A stretch of DNA of 64,000 bases from Bog-473 sp963783245 (GCA_963783245.1 CAWAMS010000002.1:1178001-1242000), one strand, 5' to 3'. Positions 42,592 through 52,572 are shown, counted from the stretch's first letter. Numbers and translations: made by a program. Notes: generated by a model from the letters alone, not told the origin.

Positions 42592-43722
42592 GTGCGCGCA
42601 CCCGAGGTGGTATCGCCGGTCCTCCCCGACTTCGGGGGTGCCTGCCTGACCGGTGTGATACCGGGGTTGCTCCGCCATCTCTTCGAAGGGGAGCCGCTCC
42701 CGGCGTGGATGCCCGAGCCGGTGGAAGCAGCTACACAGATCGTGCTGCTGGTCTTGGACGGCCTGGGTTGGCAGCAGCTCGAGGAGCGATCGGCGCTGGC
42801 GCCGACGCTCCTGTCGGGGATCGGCCGTTCCATCACCTCGGTCGCGCCCAGCACGACGGCGTGCGCCTTGACGTCGTTGGTGACGGGGCGTCCGCCGGCG
42901 GACCACGGCGTGGTCGGGTATCGAGTGGCGCACGGCAATGCGATCATGAACATCCTCCAATGGTCCGTCGGCGGTGTCGACGCCCGGATGAGCGTGCCCC
43001 CCCGGGTCTTCCAGCCGTGCCCGCTCTTTCCCGGCGCCCCCGGGAAGGTCCCGGTTGTCACTCGCTATGACTACGCCACGACCGGATTCTCGGCTGCCCA
43101 TCTCGGTGACGCCGAGCTGCACGCGTGGCATACGGTGGCCGGCCTCGTGACGTCGGTGCGCGCATTGGTCAAAGGCGGAGAGCGCTTCGTCTACGCCTAT
43201 TACGAGGGCATCGACAAGGTGGCCCATGCCCGCGGGCTGGGGGAGTACTACGACGACGAGCTGCACGACGTCGACCGTCTGGTCGGCGACCTGCTCGGGG
43301 TGCTCCCTCCCGGCGCTGTGCTGGTCGTGACGGCGGATCACGGACAAGTCGCGGTGGACTCGTCGGTCGAGGTCCTGGGGGGCGACGTGATGGACGGCGT
43401 GACGCTGCTCTCCGGAGAGGGCCGGTTCCGCTGGCTCCACACGCGGCCCGGGGCGACCGCGGCTGTAGCGCAAGCGGCGCGGGACGCGTTCGGCGACGTC
43501 GCCTGGGTGCGCACGCGAGACGAGATGGTCGAAGAGGGATGGATGGGTGGAGTCCCTTCGGCCACTGTCTCGGCGCGCCTGGGCGACGTCGTGTTGGCCC
43601 CTTTCACGGCCACCGCCTTCCTCGACCCTGCGGACACGGGCGAACTGCGCCTGTTGGCCCGCCATGGCTCCCTCACGGCCGAAGAGATGCTGATCCCCCT
43701 GCTCAGCTGGCCCTCCACCTGA
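42592..43722 (+). CDS. Alkaline phosphatase superfamily / nucleotide pyrophosphatase-like protein
   Basis: 376 residues of the type I phosphodiesterase/nucleotide pyrophosphatase fold. IVLLVLDGLGWQQL supplies the first metal-binding Asp, SITSVAPSTTACALTSLVTGRPPADHGVVGY contains the nucleophilic Thr region, YYEGIDKVAHARG and VVTADHGQVAVD supply the other metal ligands. The C-terminus is soluble; no signal peptide. Substrate unknown. Confidence 0.85.
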   Translation: MRAPEVVSPVLPDFGGACLTGVIPGLLRHLFEGEPLPAWMPEPVEAATQIVLLVLDGLGWQQLEERSALAPTLLSGIGRSITSVAPSTTACALTSLVTGRPPADHGVVGYRVAHGNAIMNILQWSVGGVDARMSVPPRVFQPCPLFPGAPGKVPVVTRYDYATTGFSAAHLGDAELHAWHTVAGLVTSVRALVKGGERFVYAYYEGIDKVAHARGLGEYYDDELHDVDRLVGDLLGVLPPGAVLVVTADHGQVAVDSSVEVLGGDVMDGVTLLSGEGRFRWLHTRPGATAAVAQAARDAFGDVAWVRTRDEMVEEGWMGGVPSATVSARLGDVVLAPFTATAFLDPADTGELRLLARHGSLTAEEMLIPLLSWPST

Positions 43723-43752
43723 CGCGGGGCGTGCCAGTGGCAGTATCAAGGG

Positions 43753-44286
43753 ATGCCTGACGAGTCGACGCCCGTAGCCCCCGACGAAGTGCTCGAGGCC
43801 GGCGTGAGCCCCGAGACGAGCGGCGGGGCCTCATCGGCCGCCGGAGGCGGTGCCGCCGGTGGTCCCGAAGAACCGGCGCAGCCCCGTGAGTCGGTCTCGG
43901 AGCCGGCCAAGGTCTTGCGCATCGGATCCATGGTCAAGACCCTCTTGGACGAGGTACGGCAGGCGCCGCTCGACGAGAAGAGCCGGACACGGCTGCGCGA
44001 GATCTACGAGCAGTCGATCCATGATCTCTCTGAGGGTCTCTCGCCCGACCTGGTGGCCGAGCTCGACCGGATGGCGCTGCCCTTCGACGAGGAGGCTCCG
44101 AGCGAGTCCGAGCTGCGGATCGCTCAGGCGCAGCTGGTGGGGTGGCTCGAAGGCCTGTTCCACGGGATTCAGGCGACACTGATGTCGCAGCAGATGGCAG
44201 CGCGAAGCCAGCTCGAGGAGATCCGCAACCGTGGGCTCCCGGGAGCCGGTGAGAGCTCGAACCCCCGGCCCGGGGCCTACCTCTGA
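43753..44286 (+). CDS. bpa: Bpa/PafE, ATP-independent bacterial proteasome activator
   Basis: 177-residue DUF2587 protein forming a ring that opens the 20S proteasome gate. After an Ala/Gly/Glu-rich disordered N-terminus, the core is highly characteristic: PAKVLRIGSMVKTLLDEVRQAPLDEKSRTRLREIYEQSI, LSPDLVAELDRMALPF, ELRIAQAQLVGWLEGLFHGIQATLMSQQMAARSQLEEIRN. It ends in GAYL, equivalent to the GQYL motif that docks into the proteasome. This implies the organism has a 20S proteasome, though prcA/prcB are not in the window. Confidence 0.93.
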   Translation: MPDESTPVAPDEVLEAGVSPETSGGASSAAGGGAAGGPEEPAQPRESVSEPAKVLRIGSMVKTLLDEVRQAPLDEKSRTRLREIYEQSIHDLSEGLSPDLVAELDRMALPFDEEAPSESELRIAQAQLVGWLEGLFHGIQATLMSQQMAARSQLEEIRNRGLPGAGESSNPRPGAYL

Positions 44287-44366
44287 GATGCAGCTGTCCG
44301 ACATCCAGCGGTCTGAGATCCAGCGGTCACCGATGCCGTCCGTGAGGAAACGAGGGAGTGCCAGCC

Positions 44367-45131
44367 ATGTCTGACGAGACGACCGGATCACCGGATGAAG
44401 GGCCGCCTTCGTATCCCGGAAGCCCCGGACAAGCGCCCCAACCCCCACCGGCCATGCCCGTCCCTGGGTCGCCCGCGATGCCGCCACCCATGCCGCCGCC
44501 CATGCCGCCGCCCGAGCCGGCGCCGTCCTACCCTGCCCCGCCTTCGTACCCGGGGCCCGCCGCTCCCGGCAGGTACCCCGTCGGGGCGTACGCACCGGGC
44601 CAGGGCCAGTTCCCGCCCTATGACGGCGCCGGCGGCATGGTCGGCGCCCCCTACGCCAGCTGGGGTATTCGCCTGGGCGGGTACCTCATCGACTTCGTCA
44701 TCTTCATCCCGGTCTTCATCATTCTGGCGCTCCTGTTCCGCCATACGCACGTCCTGACGGTCCACTTCAACACCCGCACGAACGGCGTCACGACACGACG
44801 GACCTTCTCCCTGCTCTCGATCGTCGTCACGGGGCTGCTGTATCTGGTCTACGCGACGATCCTGTGCGGCGGGCCCCGGGGCCAGACGGTCGGGATGATG
44901 GCTGTCGGCATCCGGGTGGTGCGTGATGTCACGTTCGAGGTCGTCGGCTACGGCCGTGCCTTCTTGCGCTCCCTGGTGGAACAGATCTTCCGCCTCCTCG
45001 GGTCGGCGACCCTCTTTCTCGGCGTCGTCTGGATCGTCGACATGCTCTTTCCTCTGTGGGACAAGAAGCGACAGACCCTGCACGACAAGATCGCGCAAAC
45101 GGTGGTGCTGCGGGTACGCAATGTTGCGTGA
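44367..45131 (+). CDS. RDD-domain membrane protein with Pro-rich N-terminus
   Basis: 254 residues. The first 95 are Pro/Gly/Tyr-rich and disordered (repeated PPMPPPMPPP, SYP). The RDD domain follows: YASWGIRLGGYLIDFVIFIPVF, LYLVYATILCGGPRGQTVGMMAVGIRVV, WDKKRQTLHDKIAQTVVLR. Three to four hydrophobic helices. The ATG at 44367 has GGGAG 8 nt upstream. Function unknown; RDD proteins are often transporters or membrane scaffolds. Confidence 0.85.
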   Translation: MSDETTGSPDEGPPSYPGSPGQAPQPPPAMPVPGSPAMPPPMPPPMPPPEPAPSYPAPPSYPGPAAPGRYPVGAYAPGQGQFPPYDGAGGMVGAPYASWGIRLGGYLIDFVIFIPVFIILALLFRHTHVLTVHFNTRTNGVTTRRTFSLLSIVVTGLLYLVYATILCGGPRGQTVGMMAVGIRVVRDVTFEVVGYGRAFLRSLVEQIFRLLGSATLFLGVVWIVDMLFPLWDKKRQTLHDKIAQTVVLRVRNVA

Positions 45132-45149
45132 AGCGGGGTAAGGTCCAGA

Positions 45150-45163
45150 GTTCGCACACGAAC
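45150..45163. promoter_or_regulatory. Inverted repeat upstream of dnaE
   Basis: GTTCG-CACA-CGAAC, perfect 5-bp arms, 37 nt before the dnaE start. It resembles the actinobacterial SOS box turned inside out (consensus is CGAAC-N4-GTTCG), so LexA binding is not supported; it could be an operator for another regulator or chance. Confidence 0.25.
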
Positions 45164-45200
45164 AACACGGTTGTAAGTTCGACCGTTGAAAGGAGGGCCG

Positions 45201-48200
45201 GTGTCGGGGCGGTCGTTTACGCATCTGCACACCCACACCGAGTTCTCCATGCTCGACGGGGCAGCCCGGATCGGCGAGCTGGTGGCCGCGGCGGCCGCGG
45301 ACGGGCAACCGGCGCTGGGCATCACCGACCACGGGAACATGTACGGGGTCTTGGACTTCTACAAGGCGTGTCGGGACCAGGGCATCACCCCGATCATCGG
45401 GACCGAGGCCTATATGGCTGCGGAGTCGCGTCACGAGCGCCCCGTCCGCCGAGGCAAGGTGGACGACACCGGGGGGGACGCCGAAGGCGGGCAGAAGCTC
45501 TACTACCACCTCACCCTGCTCTCCGAGACGATCGAGGGGTATCGCAACCTCCTGAAGCTCTCCTCTGCCGCCTACCTCGAGGGGTACTACTACAAGCCCC
45601 GGCTCGACTGGGAACTGCTGGAGCGGCACCACGCCGGCCTGATCGCCACCACCGGGTGCCTGGGCGGCGTCGTGCTGCAGGCGCTGCTGGCCGGGAATGT
45701 GGAGGAGGCCGAGCGCCGGGCCGCACGCCTGCAGGACATCTTCGGGCGCGAGAACCTCTTCGTCGAGTTGCAGGACCACGGGATCGCTGACCAGCACCGC
45801 ACGAACCCGCAACTGATTGAGATCGCCCGCCGGCTCGACGCGCCCCTGCTCGCCACGAACGACAGCCACTACACGCACCGCGAGGATGCGGTCGCCCACG
45901 ATGCCTTGCTGTGCGTGCAGACCGGTGCGTTGCTCTCCGAGACCAACCGATTCAAGTTCGAGGGGACCGAGCACTACCTGAAGTCGGCCCGCGAGATGCG
46001 CCACCTGTTCTCCGAAGTGCCCGAGGCGTGCGACAACACGCTCCTCATCGCCGAACGGGCCGACGTGCAGATCGAGCTGGGCAAGCCGAGCTTGCCCGAG
46101 TTCCCCGTCCCTTCCCAATTCGTGGGCGAGGCCTACGAGGACCGTGCGCTGGCCTACCTGCGGGACCTGACGATGGAAGGGGCACGCCAGCGGTATGGCA
46201 GCAACGTGCCGGCGAACGTGGTCGAGCGCCTCGACTACGAGCTCGGCGTCATCGGCAACATGGGCTTTGCGGCGTACTTCCTCGTCGTGTGGGACCTGAT
46301 CAAGTTCGCCCGTGACTCGGGGATCCGGGTGGGGCCGGGCCGTGGTTCCGCCGCCGGGTGTTGCGTGGCGTACTGCCTACGCATCGTGGACCTCGATCCC
46401 ATCCGCTACGACCTGCTCTTCGAGCGATTCCTCAATCCGGGGCGCAAGCAGATGCCCGACATCGACATGGACTTCGACGAGCGCTACCGCAGCGACGTCA
46501 TGCGCTACGCCGCCGAGAAATACGGCAGCGACCGGGTGGCGCAGGTCGTGACGTTCTCGACCATCAAGGCGCGGGCCGCCGTCCGCGACGCGGCCCGGGT
46601 GCTGGGCAAGCCCTACATCGTGGGCGACCGCATCGCCAAGGCGATGCCACCGCTCGTGATGGGGCGTGACACGCCATTGCACGCCTGCCTGACCAAGACC
46701 GAGGGGCACGAGGAGGGCTACGCCGCCGCGTCCGACTTGCGAGGGATGCACGAGACCGACCCTGACGCCAAAGAGGTCATCGACGTGGCCCTCGGGTTGG
46801 AGGGACTGCGGCGCCAGGACGGGATCCATGCCGCTGCGGTGGTGATCTCGCGCGACCCCCTGACCGAGTACCTGCCCATCCAGCGCAAACCTGGTGCCGG
46901 GGAGAAACCCGAGGATGCGCCGATCGTCACCCAGTACGAAATGCACGGGGTCGAGGATCTCGGGCTGCTCAAGATGGACTTCCTCGGCTTGCGCAACCTC
47001 TCGGTGATCGAGCGCACCTTGGACCTGGTGGAGGCGGCCGGCGGGAAGCGGCCGGACATCGACGGCGTCGACCTGGCCGACGAGGCGACACTCGAGATGC
47101 TGCGGCGGGGCGACTCGGTGGGCGTGTTCCAACTCGAAGGCGGACCGATGCGCGCCCTGATGCGCTCCCTCGCCCCGACCTCGTTCGACGACGTGGCGGC
47201 CCTGGTCGCCCTCTACCGGCCGGGGCCGATGGCGGCCAACATGCACAACGACTACGCCGATCGGAAGAACGGACGTAAGCCGATCAGCTATGAACATCCC
47301 GATCTCGAACCGATCCTCGCCGATACCCAGGGACTGATGATCTACCAGGAGTCCGTGATGCGGGTGGCCCAGAAGTTCGCCGGGTATTCGCTGGAGGAAG
47401 CGGACAACCTGCGCAAGGCCTGCGGGAAGAAGATCCGCGCCCTGCTGGCGGCCGAGCGGGAGAAGTTCGTGGCCGGGTGTGTCACGCAGGGTTACGAGGA
47501 GTCCCTCGGGACGACTCTCTTCGACATCATCGAGCCGTTCGCCGACTACGCGTTCAACAAGTCGCACTCCTACGGCTACGGCCTCGTGGCGTATCAGACG
47601 GCGTGGCTCAAGGCCCATCACCCCACGGAGTACATGGCGGCGCTGTTGACCTCGGTGAAGGACAACAAGGACAAGACGGCGGTGTATCTCGCCGAATGTC
47701 GGAACCGGGGGATCGCTGTCCTGCCCCCCGACGTCAACCGCTCCGTGGCCGAGTTCGCACCCGATCTCTCCGGCGACAGTGACGGCGCTGCCGTCCTCTT
47801 CGGCATGGCAGCGGTCCGTAACGTCGGCGAGAGCCTGGTCGAGCGCATCGTGGCCGAACGCAACGCCAACGGGCCGTTCGTCGACATCTTCGACTTCTGC
47901 CAACGGGTCGACCCGGTCGTCCTGAACAAACGCACCATGGAGTCCTTGGTGAAAGGGGGAGCATTCGATGCCCTCGGCCACCCCCGCCAGGGTCTGTGCC
48001 TCGTCATGGAGGGCATCGTCGACCGCACGCTGGAACGGCGGCGTGAGCACGACCTGGGCATCACGTCGTTGTTCGCCGCCTTCGAGACGGAGCAGGAGAC
48101 CGATCCGGGTTGGGGGACGGCGAAGATCGCGATCCCTGACACCGAGTTCGACAAGGCGCAGCGACTGGCCTTCGAGAAGGAGATGCTCGGTCTCTACGTG

Positions 48201-48773
48201 AGCGATCACCCCCTCATGGGCTACGAGCAGGCTCTGGCGCGTCACACGGACTGCAGTCTCTCGGACATGCGTGAGGAGGACGTCTCGGGCGATCGTTCGC
48301 CGGTGCGGGCGGTCGGTGGCGTCGTGACCGACCTGCGCCGGACCTATACGAAGAAGGGTGACCTCATGGCCCGCTTCGTGCTGGAGGATCTCCAGGCCGC
48401 CATGGAGGTCTTCGTCTTCCCCAAGACCATGGCCGATTACGGCGCGCTGATCGAGAACGACGCGATCCTGGTCGTCCGGGGGCGCCTGGACACCCGCGAG
48501 GAGGAGCCGAAGATCGTCTGCATGGAGGTCAGCCGGCCCCGCCTGGAGCGGGGTGGCGAGGACGTCCACATCGCCCTGCCGCTCGGCGTCTTGACCGATA
48601 CGACGCTGGTGGGGCTCAAGGGGATCTTGAGTGGGCACCCGGGCCCCTCGTCGGTGCTCCTGCACGTCGGCGCCAAGGTGCTGCGCCTGGCGCCCGAGTT
48701 CAACGTCGATTGTCGCAATGGTCTGGTGGGCGAATTGAAACGGCTTCTGGGACCGGGCGCCGTCCTCTCGTAA
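45201..48773 (+). CDS. dnaE: DnaE, DNA polymerase III alpha subunit
   Basis: 1190-residue replicative polymerase. The GTG at 45201 is preceded by AAAGGAGG with ideal spacing (a TTG 15 nt upstream would lie before it). Order: PHP domain (FTHLHTHTEFSMLDGAA, ITDHGNMYG, ATNDSHYT), polymerase core with the catalytic PDIDMDFDERYR and GPGRGSAAGCCVAYCL, IYQESVMRVAQKFAGYSLEEADNLRKACGKK, FNKSHSYGYGLVAYQTAWLKAHHPTEYMAALL, helix-hairpin-helix, and a C-terminal OB domain with GVVTDLRRTYTKKGDLMARFVLEDL. Of the DnaE1 type: PHP first and no exonuclease insertion. Confidence 0.97.
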   Translation: MSGRSFTHLHTHTEFSMLDGAARIGELVAAAAADGQPALGITDHGNMYGVLDFYKACRDQGITPIIGTEAYMAAESRHERPVRRGKVDDTGGDAEGGQKLYYHLTLLSETIEGYRNLLKLSSAAYLEGYYYKPRLDWELLERHHAGLIATTGCLGGVVLQALLAGNVEEAERRAARLQDIFGRENLFVELQDHGIADQHRTNPQLIEIARRLDAPLLATNDSHYTHREDAVAHDALLCVQTGALLSETNRFKFEGTEHYLKSAREMRHLFSEVPEACDNTLLIAERADVQIELGKPSLPEFPVPSQFVGEAYEDRALAYLRDLTMEGARQRYGSNVPANVVERLDYELGVIGNMGFAAYFLVVWDLIKFARDSGIRVGPGRGSAAGCCVAYCLRIVDLDPIRYDLLFERFLNPGRKQMPDIDMDFDERYRSDVMRYAAEKYGSDRVAQVVTFSTIKARAAVRDAARVLGKPYIVGDRIAKAMPPLVMGRDTPLHACLTKTEGHEEGYAAASDLRGMHETDPDAKEVIDVALGLEGLRRQDGIHAAAVVISRDPLTEYLPIQRKPGAGEKPEDAPIVTQYEMHGVEDLGLLKMDFLGLRNLSVIERTLDLVEAAGGKRPDIDGVDLADEATLEMLRRGDSVGVFQLEGGPMRALMRSLAPTSFDDVAALVALYRPGPMAANMHNDYADRKNGRKPISYEHPDLEPILADTQGLMIYQESVMRVAQKFAGYSLEEADNLRKACGKKIRALLAAEREKFVAGCVTQGYEESLGTTLFDIIEPFADYAFNKSHSYGYGLVAYQTAWLKAHHPTEYMAALLTSVKDNKDKTAVYLAECRNRGIAVLPPDVNRSVAEFAPDLSGDSDGAAVLFGMAAVRNVGESLVERIVAERNANGPFVDIFDFCQRVDPVVLNKRTMESLVKGGAFDALGHPRQGLCLVMEGIVDRTLERRREHDLGITSLFAAFETEQETDPGWGTAKIAIPDTEFDKAQRLAFEKEMLGLYVSDHPLMGYEQALARHTDCSLSDMREEDVSGDRSPVRAVGGVVTDLRRTYTKKGDLMARFVLEDLQAAMEVFVFPKTMADYGALIENDAILVVRGRLDTREEEPKIVCMEVSRPRLERGGEDVHIALPLGVLTDTTLVGLKGILSGHPGPSSVLLHVGAKVLRLAPEFNVDCRNGLVGELKRLLGPGAVLS

Positions 48774-48864
48774 ACCTCGATGACCAGGGACGTGACCAGC
48801 ACTCGGTGGTCGTCCCGGGAACCGCCGCCGGGTTGCCGGTTGGGTAAGGCCCCGGCGTAGCCAG

Positions 48865-48870
48865 TAGACT
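48865..48870 (+). promoter_or_regulatory. -10 element of a probable leaderless promoter
   Basis: TAGACT ends 6 nt before the ATG at 48877, with no Shine-Dalgarno between. Confidence 0.5.
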
Positions 48871-48876
48871 TACCTC

Positions 48877-49548
48877 ATGCCGATCGTAGTGAGCACCAAA
48901 GATTGCACTGCGCTCAGCGACGCTGAGCTGGTTGAAATGGCAGATCTCTGTGCGGAGCGACCTCCCGGTTTTGACATCGGGTTCCTCTCCAAAGAGCGCG
49001 AGGCGTGGGTGTTGATCACGCTGGCGCGGGAGGGGAACAAGCTGCGGGGCTACTCCTTTTGCACATTGGAGCGGATCGGCGGGACTCCTTCGCTGCTGGT
49101 GGGTCTGGCTCTCGTCGACCGCACCGCCCGTGCCGAGGCGACGCTCAAGGGGATCATGGCCGATCAGTACCGTCGCGCCCTCCTGGCGTTCCCCGACGAA
49201 GACGTCTTGCTGGGGACCCGTCTGCTGGCGCCTGAGGGCTTCCGGGCCTTCTCGGGCCTCCAGGATGTCGTGCCGTACCCCGAGCACAAGTGCTCAGGGG
49301 AGGAGCGGGCCTGGGCCAGACGCCTCTCCAAGCGCTTCGGCTGTGAGAGCAGGCTGGACGACCGAACCTTCGTGCTCAAGGGCGACGGCTCCGTCGCCGG
49401 CGGCCTCGACTTCTTCGCCCCCAAGGTGAAGATCCCCGAGGGCGTCGACGGGCACTTCGGTGGCTTCGACGCAGAGCGCGGCGACCGGCTCGTCACCTTC
49501 GGCTGGGCCATGGCCGAGGACCTCGCCGGAGGCAAGCTCGGGCGCTGA
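48877..49548 (+). CDS. Conserved hypothetical protein (actinobacterial)
   Basis: 223 residues, soluble, no signal peptide. It has an orderly alpha/beta pattern with LSDAELVEMADLCAERPPGFDIGFLSKEREAWVLITLAREGNKLRGYSFCTLERIGGTPSLLVGLA, then QYRRALLAFPDEDVLLGTRLL and a C-terminal FGWAMAEDLAGG. The pattern of the first half is faintly GNAT-like but lacks a clear acetyl-CoA loop. I recognise the type as a common actinobacterial hypothetical; no function assigned. Confidence 0.75.
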   Translation: MPIVVSTKDCTALSDAELVEMADLCAERPPGFDIGFLSKEREAWVLITLAREGNKLRGYSFCTLERIGGTPSLLVGLALVDRTARAEATLKGIMADQYRRALLAFPDEDVLLGTRLLAPEGFRAFSGLQDVVPYPEHKCSGEERAWARRLSKRFGCESRLDDRTFVLKGDGSVAGGLDFFAPKVKIPEGVDGHFGGFDAERGDRLVTFGWAMAEDLAGGKLGR

Positions 49549-49599
49549 GGTCGTTCGGCCCCGGGTCGTTTGGGGTCGTCGGGGCCCGACCGAGGGGTG

Positions 49600-50388
49600 C
49601 TAGCCGCGGGGGAGAATTGCCGCGCAGACCTTGTAACAGTGGCCGTCCCGGGGCGGGCTCACCGTCACCAACAGGTATTGCGGGATGAATCCGAGGGCGG
49701 CTGCGAGACTCTTGCCGCTGAGCCGCTCGCGACGGGCCGCATCGAGGGCACGTGCGGCATGGCGATCCTCGACCGGCAGCCAGACGTCGTCGCGGTCCCA
49801 TCCGAAGCGGACCCACGTCGATCCGTCGGCCTGGCGCCGAATGAGCTGAGGGCTCCGGGTGGGCTCGATGAGGGCGACCGAGGGCCGGAAGCCCCGAAAC
49901 TCCCAGTAGGGGGCCGAGGGGCCGGGAAACCCGAGCAGCGGCCCCTCCGGGCTCGCCACCATGCGCCGGAGAAGCTTGCGTAATTGGCGTCCCCGCAGCG
50001 TCCCGACGTGCCGGGGCAGGTCGGCGGCTGTGGTTGCCTCAGGCTGCGCCAGGTCGTCTCGTTCAGGGTCGTCGGCCAAGGTGACCTCGACCACATCGAA
50101 GACCGTGATGTCGGGTTCGTAGTTCTCGGGCCACGGCACCCGCACCCGCATGACGGTGCGGGTTGCCAGATCGACCACGGTCGTGTCCTCGATGGTCGAC
50201 GCCAGGACGAGAAGGTGGAGTGTCGAGCCACCCGCAGTCGGGATCTTCTCGCGACGGCGGGCTGAGCGCCGAAGCAGGCGGGCGGGGTCGGTCGGTACCT
50301 CGGGGGAGCGACGGGGGTTGGTGGTCTTGCCGGTCATGCCTCTGTCCGTGCTGTCGTCCGTACGCATGCCGTTGGGGTCCTCGGTCAT
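49600..50388 (-). CDS. Conserved hypothetical protein
   Basis: 262 residues from the ATG at 50388, which overlaps the stop of the DUF255 gene (ATGA). A basic, disordered N-terminus (about 45 residues) precedes a beta-rich domain with LHLLVLASTIEDTTVVDLATRTVMRVRVPWPENYEPDITVFDVVEVTLADDP, LLGFPGPSAPYWEFRGFRPSVALIEPTRSPQLI, VRFGWDRDDVWLPVEDR and YLLVTVSPPRDGHCYKVCAAILPR. No recognisable active site. Co-transcribed and translationally coupled with DUF255, but a functional link is not evident. Confidence 0.7.
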   Translation of the reverse strand: MTEDPNGMRTDDSTDRGMTGKTTNPRRSPEVPTDPARLLRRSARRREKIPTAGGSTLHLLVLASTIEDTTVVDLATRTVMRVRVPWPENYEPDITVFDVVEVTLADDPERDDLAQPEATTAADLPRHVGTLRGRQLRKLLRRMVASPEGPLLGFPGPSAPYWEFRGFRPSVALIEPTRSPQLIRRQADGSTWVRFGWDRDDVWLPVEDRHAARALDAARRERLSGKSLAAALGFIPQYLLVTVSPPRDGHCYKVCAAILPRG

Positions 50389-52498
50389 CGGGGTAGCCCC
50401 ACGAGTTGTTCTCGCAGCGTGGAGAGGTCGCCCGCAGGTGCGTTGCAGGAGAAGCCGCGACACACGAACGCGGCAGCTTCAGGCCGTCCGTCGAAAAGTG
50501 GCGACTCGTCCGGATCGCCCCAGGCCACGACGGCCCGAGGGAGCCAGTGGCGGGTCACCTCGGCCAGGAGGTCCGGTCGATCGCCGGTGATCACGATCTC
50601 CTGGCGACCGCCCAGCATGGGAAGCGCGGCGACCAGGTCGGCGAGCGCCCCCGGGTGGCGCGTGAGCAGCGCGGCGGCTTCGGTGACGGTGCGCTCGGCG
50701 GCATCGCGTAACCGATCGTCATCACCGAGCGCGTTGGCCCGGAGGAGGGCGTGGACGGCGATCGAATTGGTGGCGGGAGCGCGCCGTCGAGGTACTCCTT
50801 GGGCCGCACGATGAGCTGCTCCGCATCGTCGCCGGTCGTGAAGAAGCCACCCGACTCGTCGTCCCAGAACAGCGCGACCAGTTCGTGGGCCACCCGGTTC
50901 GCCCGGTTTCGCCACAACCGGTCTCCGGTCAGCTCGGACAGGCGGACACACGCCTCGACGAGCCAGGCGTGGTCCGCCGCCACCGCGAGGTGTCGGGCCC
51001 GCCCGCCCTGCCAGCTCCGCATCAGACGGCCATCGTCGTACATCGCGGTCATGAGGAACTCACCGATCTCCACCGCTCGATTCGCGTACTCGGCGGAGCC
51101 CGTCACCATGGCGACCTCGGCCAAGGTTGCCGCCGCCATGGCGTTCCACTCCGTGAGTACCTTCTCGTCCCGGGCAGGCTGGACGCGACGGGCGCGCACG
51201 TCCGACAGCAGCTTGCGGGCTTCCTCGATGTGCGGAGGGCGTTGTAGCGGCGCACCCACAGGGCGACAGAGGATGGAGCGCCCTTCCCAGTTGCCGGCAG
51301 GCGTGATCCCGTACCATTCGGCCGTCGGCCGGACCAGGTGCTCGGGGAGCGTCGCCTCCAGCTCGGCGAGGGTGAAGGTCGCATGGCTGCCTTCGACTCC
51401 GCCGGCGTCGGCATCGAAGGAGGAGAAGAGAGCCCCCTGCGGTGTCGACAGATCCCGGAGGACGAAATCGAGGGTCTCGGTCACCACGGTGAGGTAGTTG
51501 TCGCTGCCGGTCTCCTGCCAGGCGTGCAGGTACGCCCGTGCCAAAAGGGCCTGGTCGGTGAGCATCTTCTCGAAATGGGGCACCAACCATCGTGCGTCGG
51601 TCGAATACCGGCAGAAGCCGCCTACGAGATGGTCGTACATTCCGCCGGCGGCCATGCCGTCGAGCGTGGTCACCGCCATCTGGCGGGAGCGCTCCGATCC
51701 CGTGCGCCGGTAGTGGCGCAGACAGAGCTCGACGAGAGAGGGGCGTGGGAACTTCGGGGCGGGGCCGAACCCACCCCATTGCGGGTCGAAGCCGCCTTGC
51801 AGACCACCCACGACCTTTTCGATGAGGGCGTCGGCATCGATGCCCCGAGGGGGGATGAGCGTCGTTGAACCGAGACGGGTTTCGGATCCGGACCTGGGTC
51901 CGGACTGGGAGCTGGTCTCGGACTCGGAGCCGGACTCGGAGCCGGTCTCGGAGCCGGTTTCGGAGCCGGTTTCAGTCTCGGACATCGTTTCGGCCAGGCG
52001 AACCTCTCTCCTGACCGCGTCGACCAGGGCGTCGGCTTGGGCCAGCACTCCCTCTCGTTCCTGTTCCCAGGCCGTGCCGAGCGCCTCGATGACCCGCCGG
52101 AAGGCGGGCATGCCGTGACGCTCTTCGGGGGGAAAGTAGGTGCCGGCATAGAAGGGTCGTCCGTCCGGTGTGCAGAACACGGACATTGGCCACCCGCCGG
52201 AGCCGGTGAGGGCCTGGGTGGCGGCCATGTAGAGCGAGTCGAGGTCGGGCCGCTCCTCGCGGTCGACCTTCACCGAGATGAACCAGCGAGAGAGGTCTGC
52301 GGCGGTCGCATCGTCCTCGAAACTTTCGTGAGCCATGACGTGGCACCAGTGGCACGAGGCGTAGCCGATCGAGAGGAAGATGGGTTTGTCCTCGTCCTTT
52401 GCTCTCTGGAGGGCCTCGTCGCCCCAGGGGAACCACTCCACCGGATTGTCCGCGTGCTGGCGGAGGTAGGGGCTGGTTTCATCCGCCAGGTGGTTCAC
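50385..52498 (-). CDS. DUF255 thioredoxin-domain protein (YyaL/SSP411 family; frameshifted)
   Basis: Large protein with an N-terminal thioredoxin-like domain and a C-terminal (alpha/alpha)6 epimerase-like barrel. MNHLADETSPYLRQHADNPVEWFPWGDEAL, then the CxxC in IGYASCHWCHVMAHESFED, VKVDREERPDLD, GGWPMSVFCTPDGRPF, GGFGPAPKFPRP, GGMYDHLVGGFCRYSTDARWLVPHFEKMLTDQALLARAYL, LTEWNAMAAATLAEVA are all typical. The frame breaks at about 50781 (CCC versus CCCC); the C-terminus (ATNSIAVHALLRANAL ... to the stop at 50385) continues in another frame. An SETG/SESG low-complexity insert lies after the thioredoxin domain. Joined length about 705 residues. Confidence 0.88.
51905..51980. repeat. Low-complexity Glu/Thr/Gly/Ser repeat in DUF255
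   Basis: 12-bp units (variants of CGGAGCCGGTCT) encode SETGSETGSESGSESET in the DUF255 product, between the thioredoxin domain and the barrel. The surrounding protein is well conserved, so this looks like a recently expanded linker. Confidence 0.75.
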
Positions 52499-52572
52499 GG
52501 CACTCGATGCTACGGCGCCGCAGGACAGGACCCTGCCGGGAATTTGGGTCAGGCACGTGGAATGCTCGAGTG

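Noticed and set aside
41839..43749. 636-codon ORF on the minus strand across the Rrf2 and phosphodiesterase genes
   Set aside because: Low-complexity Arg/Gly/His sequence, covers a real gene on the opposite strand and the real Rrf2 gene in another frame.
45150..45163. SOS (LexA) box upstream of dnaE
   Set aside because: The repeat is GTTCG-N4-CGAAC, the inverse arrangement of CGAAC-N4-GTTCG, so it does not match the LexA consensus.
46377..48665. 762-codon ORF antisense to dnaE
   Set aside because: Mirror of a strongly conserved gene in GC-rich DNA; no domain of its own.
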